A stretch of DNA of 64,000 bases from Chloroflexota bacterium. GTDB taxonomy: Bacteria; Chloroflexota; Anaerolineae; JAAYZQ01. Shown here piece by piece: positions 1 through 7,746 of this stretch. Position numbers and translations under genes: made by a program. Position 1 is the stretch's first letter. Each line of letters starts with the position of its first letter. The DNA lies in the NCBI GenBank assembly GCA_018606645.1, contig JAGVRI010000005.1, positions 114,629 through 178,628 of the forward strand. Reading direction: 5' to 3'. The notes under the pieces were generated by a model. That model was not told the origin of the DNA. It searched no databases and was given only the letters and a program-made list of their open reading frames with translations.

Positions 1-202
1 AGGAGCCATAGACGAAGAGGACTTCCCACCCGTCGAGTGCCATGCCTCGGCGAAGGTCCTTCAATACATCACTGGCTATCTGGCTCTCGTGATAGCTCCA
101 AGGAATCCATTCGACCTGTGCATTCCTCAATAGACCTAAGGCGTGTTTGTACGGTCCTTCCCGGCAGAAAGCCAAAGCTAAGACGCGCTTCTTATTACCC
201 AT
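1..202 (-). CDS. Unknown protein, truncated by window edge
   Basis: An open minus-strand frame begins with ATG at 202-200 and stays open for 67 codons to the window edge. It starts MGNKKRVLALAFCREGPYKH and continues as an alternating alpha/beta-looking sequence ending VLFVYGS. A GGAGG ribosome binding site lies inside the last codons of the upstream gene, whose stop overlaps this start by 8 bp, so translation is probably coupled to the membrane protein. I do not recognise the family from this fragment. The early hydrophobic strand followed by a polar helix would fit a Rossmann- or TIR-like fold, but that is a guess. Confidence 0.6.
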   Translation of the reverse strand, partial: MGNKKRVLALAFCREGPYKHALGLLRNAQVEWIPWSYHESQIASDVLKDLRRGMALDGWEVLFVYGS

Positions 203-863
203 CTTCCGCCTCCAATCGACCTAACCACAGGCTAGTTATTTCTCGTTCGCTTTCAAGCTCGACTCTGTAATACTTCAGCCCGCGCCAAGTGACGAACCAG
301 TAGGTCTCCAGACTCGTGGAAACGACGAAAGCGGCGACGCCTGCAAAGAACAGCCAATCCTTGTCGATCTGGACGGCCCCCCAAACTACCAGAACCAGTA
401 GTATCAAGAAGAACCATATGTACATGAGCTTGAGGCTGTTCCAGATGGCCTTTCCCCGCGGGATGGGGCTGTACCAATCATAGAAGTAGGCCTTGACTTG
501 CCGGGCGAGATTCCTGCTGTACACTCTCGCGTCAGGGCTTTCTTCGGGCAACGACAACACCTTACTGGCCGCACAGATCAGAGTGTTCCATCTGTACATG
601 TTGACCAGGGCGATGCAAGAGCGAACAAAGAAGCGTACCATCACAACCCAGGCTACAATGGCATAAAACCAATGAACGGTCGTTGGATATAGGAACTCTA
701 ACTTACCCGAGGGTCCTGGTTGCAGCGCATCTACGAAGCTGGCCGCCAGAACCGCCGCGGTGAGAGTCACACCCCAGTTCGTCGTCTGGTTGAGTACGTC
801 GTAGGCCAAAGACACCTCACGCCCACACTCTGTGTAGAAAGTCCTAATCCAATCGCGTTCCAT
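195..863 (-). CDS. Four-helix membrane protein of unknown function
   Basis: A 222-residue protein with hydrophobic segments near residues 30-46, 63-88, 146-163 and 168-188, and a soluble stretch of about 55 residues between the two helix pairs. The short N-terminus (MERDWIRTFYTECGREVS) is polar, and the C-terminus ends in an acidic, amphipathic helix. It overlaps the methyltransferase stop upstream by 20 bp and the next start downstream by 8 bp, so it is the middle gene of a coupled trio. Codon use looks more AT-rich than in the housekeeping genes further right. I do not recognise the family. Two helix pairs flanking a helical loop loosely recall effector membrane proteins of conflict systems, but no diagnostic motif is visible. 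Confidence 0.75.
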   Translation of the reverse strand: MERDWIRTFYTECGREVSLAYDVLNQTTNWGVTLTAAVLAASFVDALQPGPSGKLEFLYPTTVHWFYAIVAWVVMVRFFVRSCIALVNMYRWNTLICAASKVLSLPEESPDARVYSRNLARQVKAYFYDWYSPIPRGKAIWNSLKLMYIWFFLILLVLVVWGAVQIDKDWLFFAGVAAFVVSTSLETYWFVTWRGLKYYRVELESEREITSLWLGRLEAEDG

Positions 864-1509
864 GTCCTGACTCCTCTAACTGAGCAACCAGGTGGATGTT
901 CTCTGGTGACGGGACTCGGTATTGCTCTAGCATTTCTACACGTAAAAAGCCTCCTTGTCTGAGGAGAGCCTCTGCCTCAGCTACAGAGTAAGGCTTGACG
1001 AATGTCTTGAGAGGGGTTAGCAGGCCCTCTCCCGCATCGCATTGCCTGTAGGCTGAGCCCCGTACACCTGGATACCCCCTGAATGAGACTATGAGGTAGC
1101 CACTCCGCTTAAGCACCTTTGATATGTCTTGTAGAGTCCGAATCCGCGCAGTCTCAGGACATATCGTCTCCAACACAAACGTACAAATAACCACATCGTA
1201 CGCTGCAGGTTCCCGCTCGTACCCTTGTTCCAGAACAACAACCCCGCGCTTGTGAAGATCCTCGTACCTATTGCGAAACCTCGATAAGCATTCTGGCACC
1301 TCAAATGCGAAGTAGGTGACACCCGGCACGGTGTCTAGAACATAGGCGGCATTGCGAAGATTTCCAGCACCGACCTCAAGAATAACGTCCTGAGAACGTA
1401 TGATCTTTCTCTCCACGCTCCTCTTGACAGAGAGAACGGGGTTCTTGAAATTGGTGGCTGCATTTGCTGGCCTTAGGCTTCGCCTGCATTCTGAGTGCGG
1501 ACAGTCCAT
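844..1509 (-). CDS. Class I SAM-dependent methyltransferase
   Basis: A 221-residue methyltransferase. Motif I is ILEVGAGN (about residues 42-49), followed by an acidic strand end (YFAFEVPE), motif-IV-like YDVVICTFVLE, and a hydrophobic strand LIVSFRG. The substrate cannot be told. The frame is open further upstream to a TTG at 1581, but ATG at 1509 is preceded by GAGGGGG at ideal spacing and is preferred. The N-terminus has two Cys and a His (MDCPHSECRR) that could bind a metal. It is the first gene of the left-edge trio and overlaps the membrane protein. A GTTAAGC sequence (1632-1638, minus strand) lies upstream, next to an integron-integrase relic, so this trio may have arrived as integron cargo (inference). 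Confidence 0.75.
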   Translation of the reverse strand: MDCPHSECRRSLRPANAATNFKNPVLSVKRSVERKIIRSQDVILEVGAGNLRNAAYVLDTVPGVTYFAFEVPECLSRFRNRYEDLHKRGVVVLEQGYEREPAAYDVVICTFVLETICPETARIRTLQDISKVLKRSGYLIVSFRGYPGVRGSAYRQCDAGEGLLTPLKTFVKPYSVAEAEALLRQGGFLRVEMLEQYRVPSPENIHLVAQLEESGHGTRLD

Positions 1510-1645
1510 TGCAACCCCCTCTTCGGGACTCCGTATCCGGTCCACCATATACCTGCAGATGTTAAAAGCAAGATGCTGCAAACCACGGTCACATTCTGAC
1601 CGCCCCGCTATCGATTAGGTTGACGATCAGAGCTTAACGGCTTGA

Positions 1646-1879
1646 AGGGCTTTCAGAAGCGCGCACCAACACACGCTGCGCCACTCCCTCGCCAGCCATC
1701 TCCTTCAGGAGGGATACGACATCAGCACGGCTCAGGAACCACCGGGGCCCAAGGATGGGCGGACGACCATGACGTACACCCTCGTTCGCCACCGCAGCGG
1801 TCTGGGCGTGCGCTCCCCGCCAGACCTGTACCGGGCATGGAGCGGCAGATGGACCTCCTCCAGGGGAAACAGACGGTAG
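1646..1879 (+). pseudogene. C-terminal relic of integron-type tyrosine recombinase (IntI-like)
   Basis: Frame 1670-1879 encodes [20 protein letters not shown] and, further on, [16 protein letters not shown] and GVRSPPDL before TAG at 1877. This matches the end of tyrosine recombinases: the HxxRH box, the second-His region and the catalytic Tyr (MTYT). The GVRSP tail is typical of integron integrases. The second-His motif, normally LLGH, reads PPGP here, and a TGA at 1643-1645 closes the frame upstream, so only about the last 70 residues survive and they cannot be active. The remnant lies 5-prime to 5-prime with the minus-strand methyltransferase trio, which is the orientation an integron would have. 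Confidence 0.75.
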
Positions 1880-2226
1880 ATTGGCGCAGGACGAGAGAGG
1901 ATCCCCGGTTGACCGGAAAGAAGGCAAAATCATTATGGAGGGTTCCTGGACCCCTTGGCCTGGCGGAGTCCATGGCTGCTCCTTTCCGCTCCTGGAATCC
2001 GGGTCTCAGCCCGGTTTCCGATGTGAATTACTACACATTATATCCCGAATGCCCGTTTTGTCAAATTGCCCTTGAGGCGCATCACAGGACTGCTGCAAGA
2101 TCGGGCCCGCAGCGAGGCATTCCCGGAAACGGCGCTTCAGGCCAGGTGGGTTCTGGCCAATTCGCGCCGGTTGAAGCGGCGGGCGGTCACCGGGAATGCC
2201 TCGCCGCTACGATTTTCAGATGGCGC
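1880..2226. other. Gene-free stretch
   Basis: About 350 bp between the integrase relic and the end of the uridine kinase gene. I see no convincing gene, tRNA, attC site or strong hairpin. Short frames here have no family resemblance. It could be further decayed sequence of the integrase region. Confidence 0.5.
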
Positions 2227-3942
2227 TCACAGCACCATGCGAAAATCCCCCAGGATCGAACCGCCGACAAACTCGCGCAGGATCGAGTTGTCGGGCACCA
2301 AGTCCGGAGCGAGGGGCTCAAACCACTCCAGGAAGGCCAGTAACCGTTTGGCCTCCACATACGCCGGCATGCCCCGTTCCACCTGCAACAGCAGCGGCTC
2401 GGCCAGAGGCTTGAGAACGGCCAATTCGTAGACCAGGGCCGAGTTGAACATAACGTCGGCATGTTCCTGATAGGGAAAGATCCAGCGTTTTTCCCCTTCG
2501 CGCACACTCTCCCAGCGTTCGATGGTCTGTTGGGCCGAATAGCCGCGCTGGGCCGCATCGCGCACGATGCGGCGGATGAGACGGGTATCGGTGGTCGACA
2601 CGCGGTTGTGTTTGTCAATGTTGAGCTGTGTCAGGGCAGAGACATATACGTGATAGACCATGGACGGCGGCACGTGGGGCACCAGGGCCGGGTTCAGGCC
2701 GTGGATACCCTCGATCAAGAGGATATGGTCGGGCCGAAGGCGCACGGTCGGCCCCGTCTCACGGAGACCGGTCCGAAAATTGAAGCGGGGTAGCGTCACT
2801 TCCTGGCCCTCCATCAGCCGCAACAGATGCTCGTTCAGCAAGGCCACATCCAGCGCGCCCAGTGATTCGAAATCATAGTTCCCCTGGGCATCACGGGGGG
2901 TCTTGTCCCGGTCGAGGAAATAGTTGTCCATTTCCAGGGGGAATGGACGCAGTCCATTGGCCAGCAACTGGATGCTGAGCCGTTTGGAAAAAGTGGTCTT
3001 GCCCGAGGCCGATGGCCCGGCGATAAGGACCAGGCGCACCCGGTCGCGGCGCTCGGCGACCTCCAGGGCAATACGGGCAATCCGCTGTTCATGGAGCGCT
3101 TCCGACACCAGCACCACCTCCCGCACCCGTTCGCCGGTCATGGCCTCATTCAGGCCGCCCACATCCGGCACGCCTATCAGCTCCAGCCAATCGCCATACT
3201 CGCGGAAGACGCTGACCAGTTTCGGATAATCCATGAAGGGATGGAGCACCATCGGCGGGTCGCTGCGGGGGAAACGGAGGACAAAGCCGGGCGGATAGAG
3301 TTGCAGGTCAAAGACGGTCAGGTAGCCGGTGGAGGGGACCATATAGCCGTGAAAATAGTCCCGGAATCCCCGGAGTTGATAGAGGGTCAGGTAGTCTTTG
3401 CGCCGGTGGCTGAGGAGTCGCACCTTGTCTGTGTCCCCTCGCGCCTGGAACAGTTCGATCGCCTCGCTCAGGGGAACCCGCTCCTTGTGGATCGGCTCGT
3501 CGGCCTGGACGATCTCTACCATACGGGCCTGGACCTGAGCCAGTTCCTCTGGGCTGAACAGCTCGCGCCCCTGGACGCGGCAGAAATAGCCGCCAAAGGT
3601 CAGGGAATGGTCCACATAGACCGTCGCTTCAGGGAACAGTTCATGGACGGCCGTCACCAACAGGAATGACAACGAACGGCGGTAGATGCGACCGCCGTCG
3701 CTGTGGGCCATGGTGATCGGGGTGACCTCCACATCGCGTTCGACGGGATAGGTCAGTTCCCGCAGTTCGTTGTCAATCAGCGCGGCGACGGTGGGAGCCT
3801 GGGGGTCCGAGCCGGCGGCGCGGATAAACTCTTCCAGCGGCGTGCCCACCGGCCCCTCAAAGATGCGGCCGTCGTTGAACCGGACCTGGACCGTGTCCCG
3901 GGGCCTGGCCGGCCGGATATACGGGTGAGGAGAATCAACCAC
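2227..3942 (-). CDS. Nucleoside (uridine) kinase with N-terminal TGS domain
   Basis: A 571-residue protein. Residues about 10-75 form a TGS domain like that of threonyl-tRNA synthetase, followed by a ThrRS-like second additional domain (HSDGGRIYRRSLSFLL region). The C-terminal half is a uridine kinase/phosphoribulokinase-type P-loop kinase, with Walker A GPSASGKTTFSKR near residue 306, then DNYFLDRDKTP and LIEGIHGLNP. It probably phosphorylates uridine or cytidine in pyrimidine salvage (family inference). The start is GTG at 3942 with AAGGAGG upstream. It overlaps the preceding small membrane gene by 8 bp, so it is the last gene of an mnmA operon. An in-frame extension to 4152 would only read the neighbour in a wrong frame. 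Confidence 0.85.
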   Translation of the reverse strand: MVDSPHPYIRPARPRDTVQVRFNDGRIFEGPVGTPLEEFIRAAGSDPQAPTVAALIDNELRELTYPVERDVEVTPITMAHSDGGRIYRRSLSFLLVTAVHELFPEATVYVDHSLTFGGYFCRVQGRELFSPEELAQVQARMVEIVQADEPIHKERVPLSEAIELFQARGDTDKVRLLSHRRKDYLTLYQLRGFRDYFHGYMVPSTGYLTVFDLQLYPPGFVLRFPRSDPPMVLHPFMDYPKLVSVFREYGDWLELIGVPDVGGLNEAMTGERVREVVLVSEALHEQRIARIALEVAERRDRVRLVLIAGPSASGKTTFSKRLSIQLLANGLRPFPLEMDNYFLDRDKTPRDAQGNYDFESLGALDVALLNEHLLRLMEGQEVTLPRFNFRTGLRETGPTVRLRPDHILLIEGIHGLNPALVPHVPPSMVYHVYVSALTQLNIDKHNRVSTTDTRLIRRIVRDAAQRGYSAQQTIERWESVREGEKRWIFPYQEHADVMFNSALVYELAVLKPLAEPLLLQVERGMPAYVEAKRLLAFLEWFEPLAPDLVPDNSILREFVGGSILGDFRMVL

Positions 3943-4234
3943 TGCTCTTTCCCTCCTTGCTTTGGCCCGATCCAACCCTTTCCTGTCTGAGCCAGCGGGC
4001 GAGGAGCAGAAAGAGGACGGCAATGATCGTCCCTTCCACAACCCGCACCTCGCCAATGGTCCAGGGCACCAGCCGGAGCTGCATGCCCACCAGTTGGCCG
4101 GCCGAAAAGCCGACCACGGCCGCCAGCCAGAAGAAGCCGAGGTCGCGGACACGGCGTCCCACGATCAGGTGAAAGAGAGCCGCATACAGGGTGGCTAACA
4201 GCAACGAGAACAAGAGCGCCGGTGCTTGAGGCAT
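3935..4234 (-). CDS. Small three-helix membrane protein
   Basis: A 99-residue protein with hydrophobic segments near residues 5-24, 32-52 and 68-86, and a basic, Ser/Gly-rich tail (SGQSKEGKSSG). The ATG at 4234 has GAGGAAACGACC upstream. It starts 13 bp after the mnmA stop and overlaps the kinase start by 8 bp. No known family is recognised. It could be a small integral membrane protein of the DUF type common in Chloroflexota operons. Confidence 0.7.
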   Translation of the reverse strand: MPQAPALLFSLLLATLYAALFHLIVGRRVRDLGFFWLAAVVGFSAGQLVGMQLRLVPWTIGEVRVVEGTIIAVLFLLLARWLRQERVGSGQSKEGKSSG

Positions 4235-4247
4235 GGTCGTTTCCTCC

Positions 4248-5345
4248 TCATGGCGTGTCGCAGGAAGCCAGGTCAGCGGCAGGCAGGCTCTGTTCAATGA
4301 TCCCCCCGCCGAGGACCTCATCCCCCTGGTAGGCCACCACGGCCTGACCGGGGGTGATATCCCGCAGGAGAGCATCGAACTCGACGCGGGCCTGATCGCC
4401 CGACAGGGGGATCCAGGTCGCCTCGGCCAGGGTGGCCTGGTAGCGGATCTTGGCCCGCACCCGCACAGGCCCCTCGGGCGGAGCGCCGGCCACATAGTGG
4501 ACCTGGTCAGCCAGCAAAACCTTTCGACCCAACTCGCGGGCCGGCCCCACGATCAGCGCGTTGCGGGCCGTATCCAGGCCGATGACGTACAGCGCTTCGC
4601 GCGCGGCGATGCCGATCCCCCGTCGCTGGCCGACGGTGTAGAACGGCAACCCCTGGTGTCGACCGATCTCACGGCCCGATGTATCCAGGATCGGGCCCGG
4701 TTGCACTGTTTCGGGCGCATAGCGGGCCAGAAAGGAGCGGTAATCGCCATCGGTCACAAAACAGAGGTCCATACTCTCCTCTCGGATGGCGACCGGCAGT
4801 CCGCGGCGCCGGGCCATCTCGCGCACCTCGGCTTTGCGATAGCCGCCGACGGGAAACAGCACCTGCCGAAGCTGGTCCTGGCCCAACATATAGAGAAAAT
4901 AGGATTGGTCCTTGTCGGGGTCCGCACCCCGGCGCAGCCGATAGCGGCCACCGACCTGGTCGATCCGGGCGTAATGCCCGGTGGCCAGCCATTGCGCATC
5001 CAGCGCCTGCGCCTGACGCAGCAGGCGACCAAAGCGGATAGCCCGGTTGCAGGCCAGGCAAGGATTGGGGGTCCGCCCTCGCTGATACTCGGCGATGAAC
5101 GGATCGACAACGTGACGGCGGAACTCGGCTTCGTAGTTGATCAGATAAAAAGGGATCCCCAACTTCCCGGCCACACGGCGGGCGTCGACCACGGCTTCGG
5201 CGGCGCAGCACCGGTTTTCGCCCTCGGACCAGAGGCGCAGCATGACGCCAATCACCTCATAGCCTTCCTCGACCAGGAGAGCGGCCGCGACCGAGCTATC
5301 CACCCCACCGCTCATCGCCACCACCACCCGGCCTCGCTGGCTCAT
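4248..5345 (-). CDS. mnmA: tRNA-specific 2-thiouridylase MnmA
   Basis: A 365-residue enzyme that inserts sulfur at C2 of wobble uridine 34 in Lys, Glu and Gln tRNAs, taking sulfur relayed from a cysteine desulfurase. The PP-loop SGGVDSS lies at residues 11-17. The two catalytic cysteines sit in NPCLACNRAIRFG and ESMDLCFVTDG. The GTPNPD-type segment (RGRTPNPC) and the C-terminal beta-barrel are present. ATG at 5345 is chosen because the SGGVDS spacing is canonical and GGAG lies upstream. The longer frame to 5426 adds an unconserved, polar tail. mnmG, which modifies C5 of the same uridine, is in this window at 35.9 kb. Confidence 0.95.
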   Translation of the reverse strand: MSQRGRVVVAMSGGVDSSVAAALLVEEGYEVIGVMLRLWSEGENRCCAAEAVVDARRVAGKLGIPFYLINYEAEFRRHVVDPFIAEYQRGRTPNPCLACNRAIRFGRLLRQAQALDAQWLATGHYARIDQVGGRYRLRRGADPDKDQSYFLYMLGQDQLRQVLFPVGGYRKAEVREMARRRGLPVAIREESMDLCFVTDGDYRSFLARYAPETVQPGPILDTSGREIGRHQGLPFYTVGQRRGIGIAAREALYVIGLDTARNALIVGPARELGRKVLLADQVHYVAGAPPEGPVRVRAKIRYQATLAEATWIPLSGDQARVEFDALLRDITPGQAVVAYQGDEVLGGGIIEQSLPAADLASCDTP

Positions 5346-5422
5346 TCTCAGCTCCGAACCCTGTCCTTTTTCCCAAAGGGGATCCATGGCGACCTTTCCA
5401 TGCCCGGGCCTGGCCCCTGGAG

Positions 5423-6343
5423 TCAAAAGAGCAGGCCTTCCAGTCTGCGCAGGCGTTCCGTGCCCTTGATCTCATCGGGCAACAGGGGCACGCAGGTAAT
5501 CTCCATCCGATCTTGATACTCGTTGACCAGCAGTTCCAGATACGGGCGCTGCATGGCCTCTCGCCGACGCAGGAATTCCGAATCGGCCTCCTGGATGACA
5601 TGGTTGACGATCAGATGCTTAATGCGCAGTCCATATTGGGCGAATTCCCCCACCAGCCGCCGCGCCTGATAGACTCCCAACGCTTCGGGGATGGTGACCA
5701 GGATAAATTCCACGTTGGCGGGGTCCCGAAAGAAGGAAGCCACCTCATGCGACAGTTTCTGCCAACTATCGATCAACTCTAGAAAGGGAACCTGATTCAG
5801 ACCTAGCTTATCGCGCATGTTCAGGTAGACCTTGGGCGCCAGGCGCAGGTGGCTCAGGAACTTGTGGGGCAACTCCAGCAGCCGCAGCGTATCTCCCGCC
5901 GGCGCTGTATCCCACACGACCAGGTCGTACGGTCCATTCCGCACCTGCTCCAGGATGAAATCGAGCAAGAACTCTTCCTGGATGCCGGGAGCCATGGCTA
6001 CATAGTCAACCACTTCGTCGTATGGCATGTCGACAAAGACCTGGGCAGCCTGATAGATCTGCGGTCCGAATTTGACTTTCCAGCGGCGCATCACCTCGTC
6101 GGGATCGATCTCCAGGCCCCACAGGTTGGGCACGCCGGGAATGGGCGTCTCGGTGGCACCGATCTCGGTTTCAAAGATATCCGACAGAGAAGGGGTTAGA
6201 TCGCTGGACAGGATCAGGGTGCGGCGTCCGGCGAGGGCAAAGTGCAATGCCGTCGCCGACGAGACAGTCGTTTTGCCGACCCCGCCCTTGCCGCCAAACA
6301 TCAACACCCGTCTGGGCATGGAATCGAGACTGGTCAGAGCCAT
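5423..6343 (-). CDS. ArsA/Get3-family ATPase
   Basis: A 306-residue P-loop ATPase of the SIMIBI class. It has the deviant Walker A GGKGGVGKTT (residues 17-26), switch I-like SSDLTPSLSDIF, and a switch II strand VVWDTAPAGDTLRLL. The family includes arsenite pumps and Get3-like targeting ATPases. Arsenite-binding cysteine clusters are not visible, and no arsB or arsR is nearby, so a targeting or chaperone role is more likely than arsenic export. A near-consensus promoter (6353-6381) places the transcript start only a few bases before the ATG, so the mRNA may be leaderless. The gap to mnmA downstream is 77 bp. Confidence 0.85.
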   Translation of the reverse strand: MALTSLDSMPRRVLMFGGKGGVGKTTVSSATALHFALAGRRTLILSSDLTPSLSDIFETEIGATETPIPGVPNLWGLEIDPDEVMRRWKVKFGPQIYQAAQVFVDMPYDEVVDYVAMAPGIQEEFLLDFILEQVRNGPYDLVVWDTAPAGDTLRLLELPHKFLSHLRLAPKVYLNMRDKLGLNQVPFLELIDSWQKLSHEVASFFRDPANVEFILVTIPEALGVYQARRLVGEFAQYGLRIKHLIVNHVIQEADSEFLRRREAMQRPYLELLVNEYQDRMEITCVPLLPDEIKGTERLRRLEGLLF

Positions 6344-6352
6344 AGCTCGCTA

Positions 6353-6381
6353 ATTATATGCCAGGAGCGGCTACGATGCAA
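6353..6381 (-). promoter_or_regulatory. Sigma70 promoter of the ArsA-like gene (nearly leaderless)
   Basis: On the minus strand, TTGCAT (6381-6376), a 17-bp spacer and TATAAT (6358-6353). The predicted start point, about 6345-6347, leaves only 2-4 nt before the ATG at 6343, with no Shine-Dalgarno sequence. Confidence 0.7.
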
Positions 6382-6567
6382 AGAAGGCCGAGGGTGAGAG
6401 TTGGGACTGAAGAGGGCACAAGGGTAGGTAGGCGAAGGCGATGAACCCGCTCACCAGCCCCTATCTGCGCAGCGTTCAGGTGGAGCCAGCAATCCAGATC
6501 AAGCCTCCGCTGCCAGGGAAAGGGAATGGAGCCTTCAGCCTGGGCCCTGGGCGATCTGTCGGCTCGT

Positions 6568-6600
6568 AGCCTCCCGCAGGTTCGCAATCTGCGGGAGGCT
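6568..6600. repeat. Perfect 12-bp inverted repeat between divergent genes
   Basis: AGCCTCCCGCAG (6568-6579) and CTGCGGGAGGCT (6589-6600) with a 9-nt loop. It lies between the divergently transcribed ArsA-like and PanB-like genes, so it is not a simple terminator for either. It may be a stray hairpin element or a regulatory site. The rest of 6382-6783 holds no gene. A weak inverted repeat, ATACA/TGTAT, lies at 6648-6665. Confidence 0.6.
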
Positions 6601-6783
6601 CGGTTTCCGGCCCATGGACATCGGCATCCAATCCTCACGCCCAGAAAATACATAATTTTGTGTATGGACAAGCCGTTGGTTCGATCCTACAATTTGCTAT
6701 AGAGGCTCCGACCGAACCGGCACGAGACATGAGAAAGGTCGAACTCTGTTAAATTTGGTATTCTAGAAGGGAGTAGTCGAGCA

Positions 6784-7659
6784 ATGGCACAACAGGCCAA
6801 TGTACCAAGTATGATTCCTGGCTCTCGCACTAAACTGACGGTGAAGGCGGTCCAGGAGATGAAAGGCAAAGAGCAGATCGTCATGTTCTGCACGTGGGAC
6901 CCATGGATCGCGGCTGCCGCCGAGGCGGCTGGTGTCCACATTCTCAGATTCCCCGCGGGGATTGCTCGCGATAATCCGGAAGCCAGGGCGAATGCCCTAC
7001 CATGGGTCGTGAAGGACATACGCGGAGCAGCGCCCAACATCCTCCTCAACCCCTACATCGAACCCTTTATTGTGAGCGCGGGTGGTGAAGCGCTGCTCCG
7101 CTACGCAACGCTTCTGATGGAAGCCGGGGGTGATATTGTCCTGACCCTCGCGATCACCCTCAAGAACCTGCAGGCGCTGGCCGATGCCAGCATCCCCGTC
7201 TTTTGCCATGTCGGGCTCACTCCGACCTGGTACACGAACTGGACGGGCGGCTATGTCCGGGTGGGCAAGACGGCCGAGGATGCGCTCAAGATCTTCCAGC
7301 GAGCCTATGAGTACCAGGAAGCCGGGGCTGCCATGATCACTGTGGAAATGACGGCTCGCGAGGTCACGGCCGAGATCGCCAGGCGGCTGCGCATCCCGGT
7401 TCTCTCGATTGCTGGCGGCGCCGGCGGCGATGGAGCAGAACTGGTATGCTACGATCTGCTGGGGATGAGCCCCGCTCCGATGCCCAGGCACGCCAAGCAG
7501 TACCGCCAGTTCTTTCATGAAGCGCTAGGGGCCCTGAAGGAATTCGTCAACGATGTACAGACAGGCGTCTACCCCGATCCAGAGCAGCATTCATGGTCCA
7601 TGAATCCCGACGAATATGACCGCTTTATGAACGGGGTTGAGCGCATCGTCAAAAAGTAG
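6784..7659 (+). CDS. Divergent PanB-like (ketopantoate hydroxymethyltransferase superfamily) protein
   Basis: A 291-residue TIM-barrel protein of the PEP mutase/PanB superfamily. PanB-like blocks are IPVFCHVGLTPTW, GGYVRVGKTAEDALK, EAGAAMITVEM and SIAGGAGGDGAELVCYDLLG. The metal-binding VGDSxGM block of true PanB is replaced by LRFPAGIARDNPEARA, so classical 3-methyl-2-oxobutanoate hydroxymethylation is doubtful and the substrate is unknown. No panC or panD is adjacent. The start ATG at 6784 is preceded by GAAGGGAG. It is followed by a strong hairpin shared with the convergent regulator gene. Confidence 0.75.
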   Translation: MAQQANVPSMIPGSRTKLTVKAVQEMKGKEQIVMFCTWDPWIAAAAEAAGVHILRFPAGIARDNPEARANALPWVVKDIRGAAPNILLNPYIEPFIVSAGGEALLRYATLLMEAGGDIVLTLAITLKNLQALADASIPVFCHVGLTPTWYTNWTGGYVRVGKTAEDALKIFQRAYEYQEAGAAMITVEMTAREVTAEIARRLRIPVLSIAGGAGGDGAELVCYDLLGMSPAPMPRHAKQYRQFFHEALGALKEFVNDVQTGVYPDPEQHSWSMNPDEYDRFMNGVERIVKK

Positions 7660-7690
7660 CACACCTATATGGTTTCCGACCAAAGACGAT

Positions 7691-7727
7691 AGGCCATGGT
7701 ACCCGGCCGACCCGGATACCATGGCCT
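7691..7727. terminator. Bidirectional hairpin between convergent genes
   Basis: AGGCCATGGTA (7691-7701) pairs perfectly with TACCATGGCCT (7717-7727) over a 15-nt loop and is followed on the plus strand by the T-rich TTCGTATTTGTAT. It sits between the PanB-like stop (7659) and the LuxR stop (7747) and can serve both. Confidence 0.75.
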
Positions 7728-7746
7728 TCGTATTTGTATACGGTTC

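Noticed and set aside
1642..2343. Plus-strand 233-codon frame across the integrase relic
   Set aside because: It is in a different frame from the recombinase motifs and runs antisense into the uridine kinase gene.
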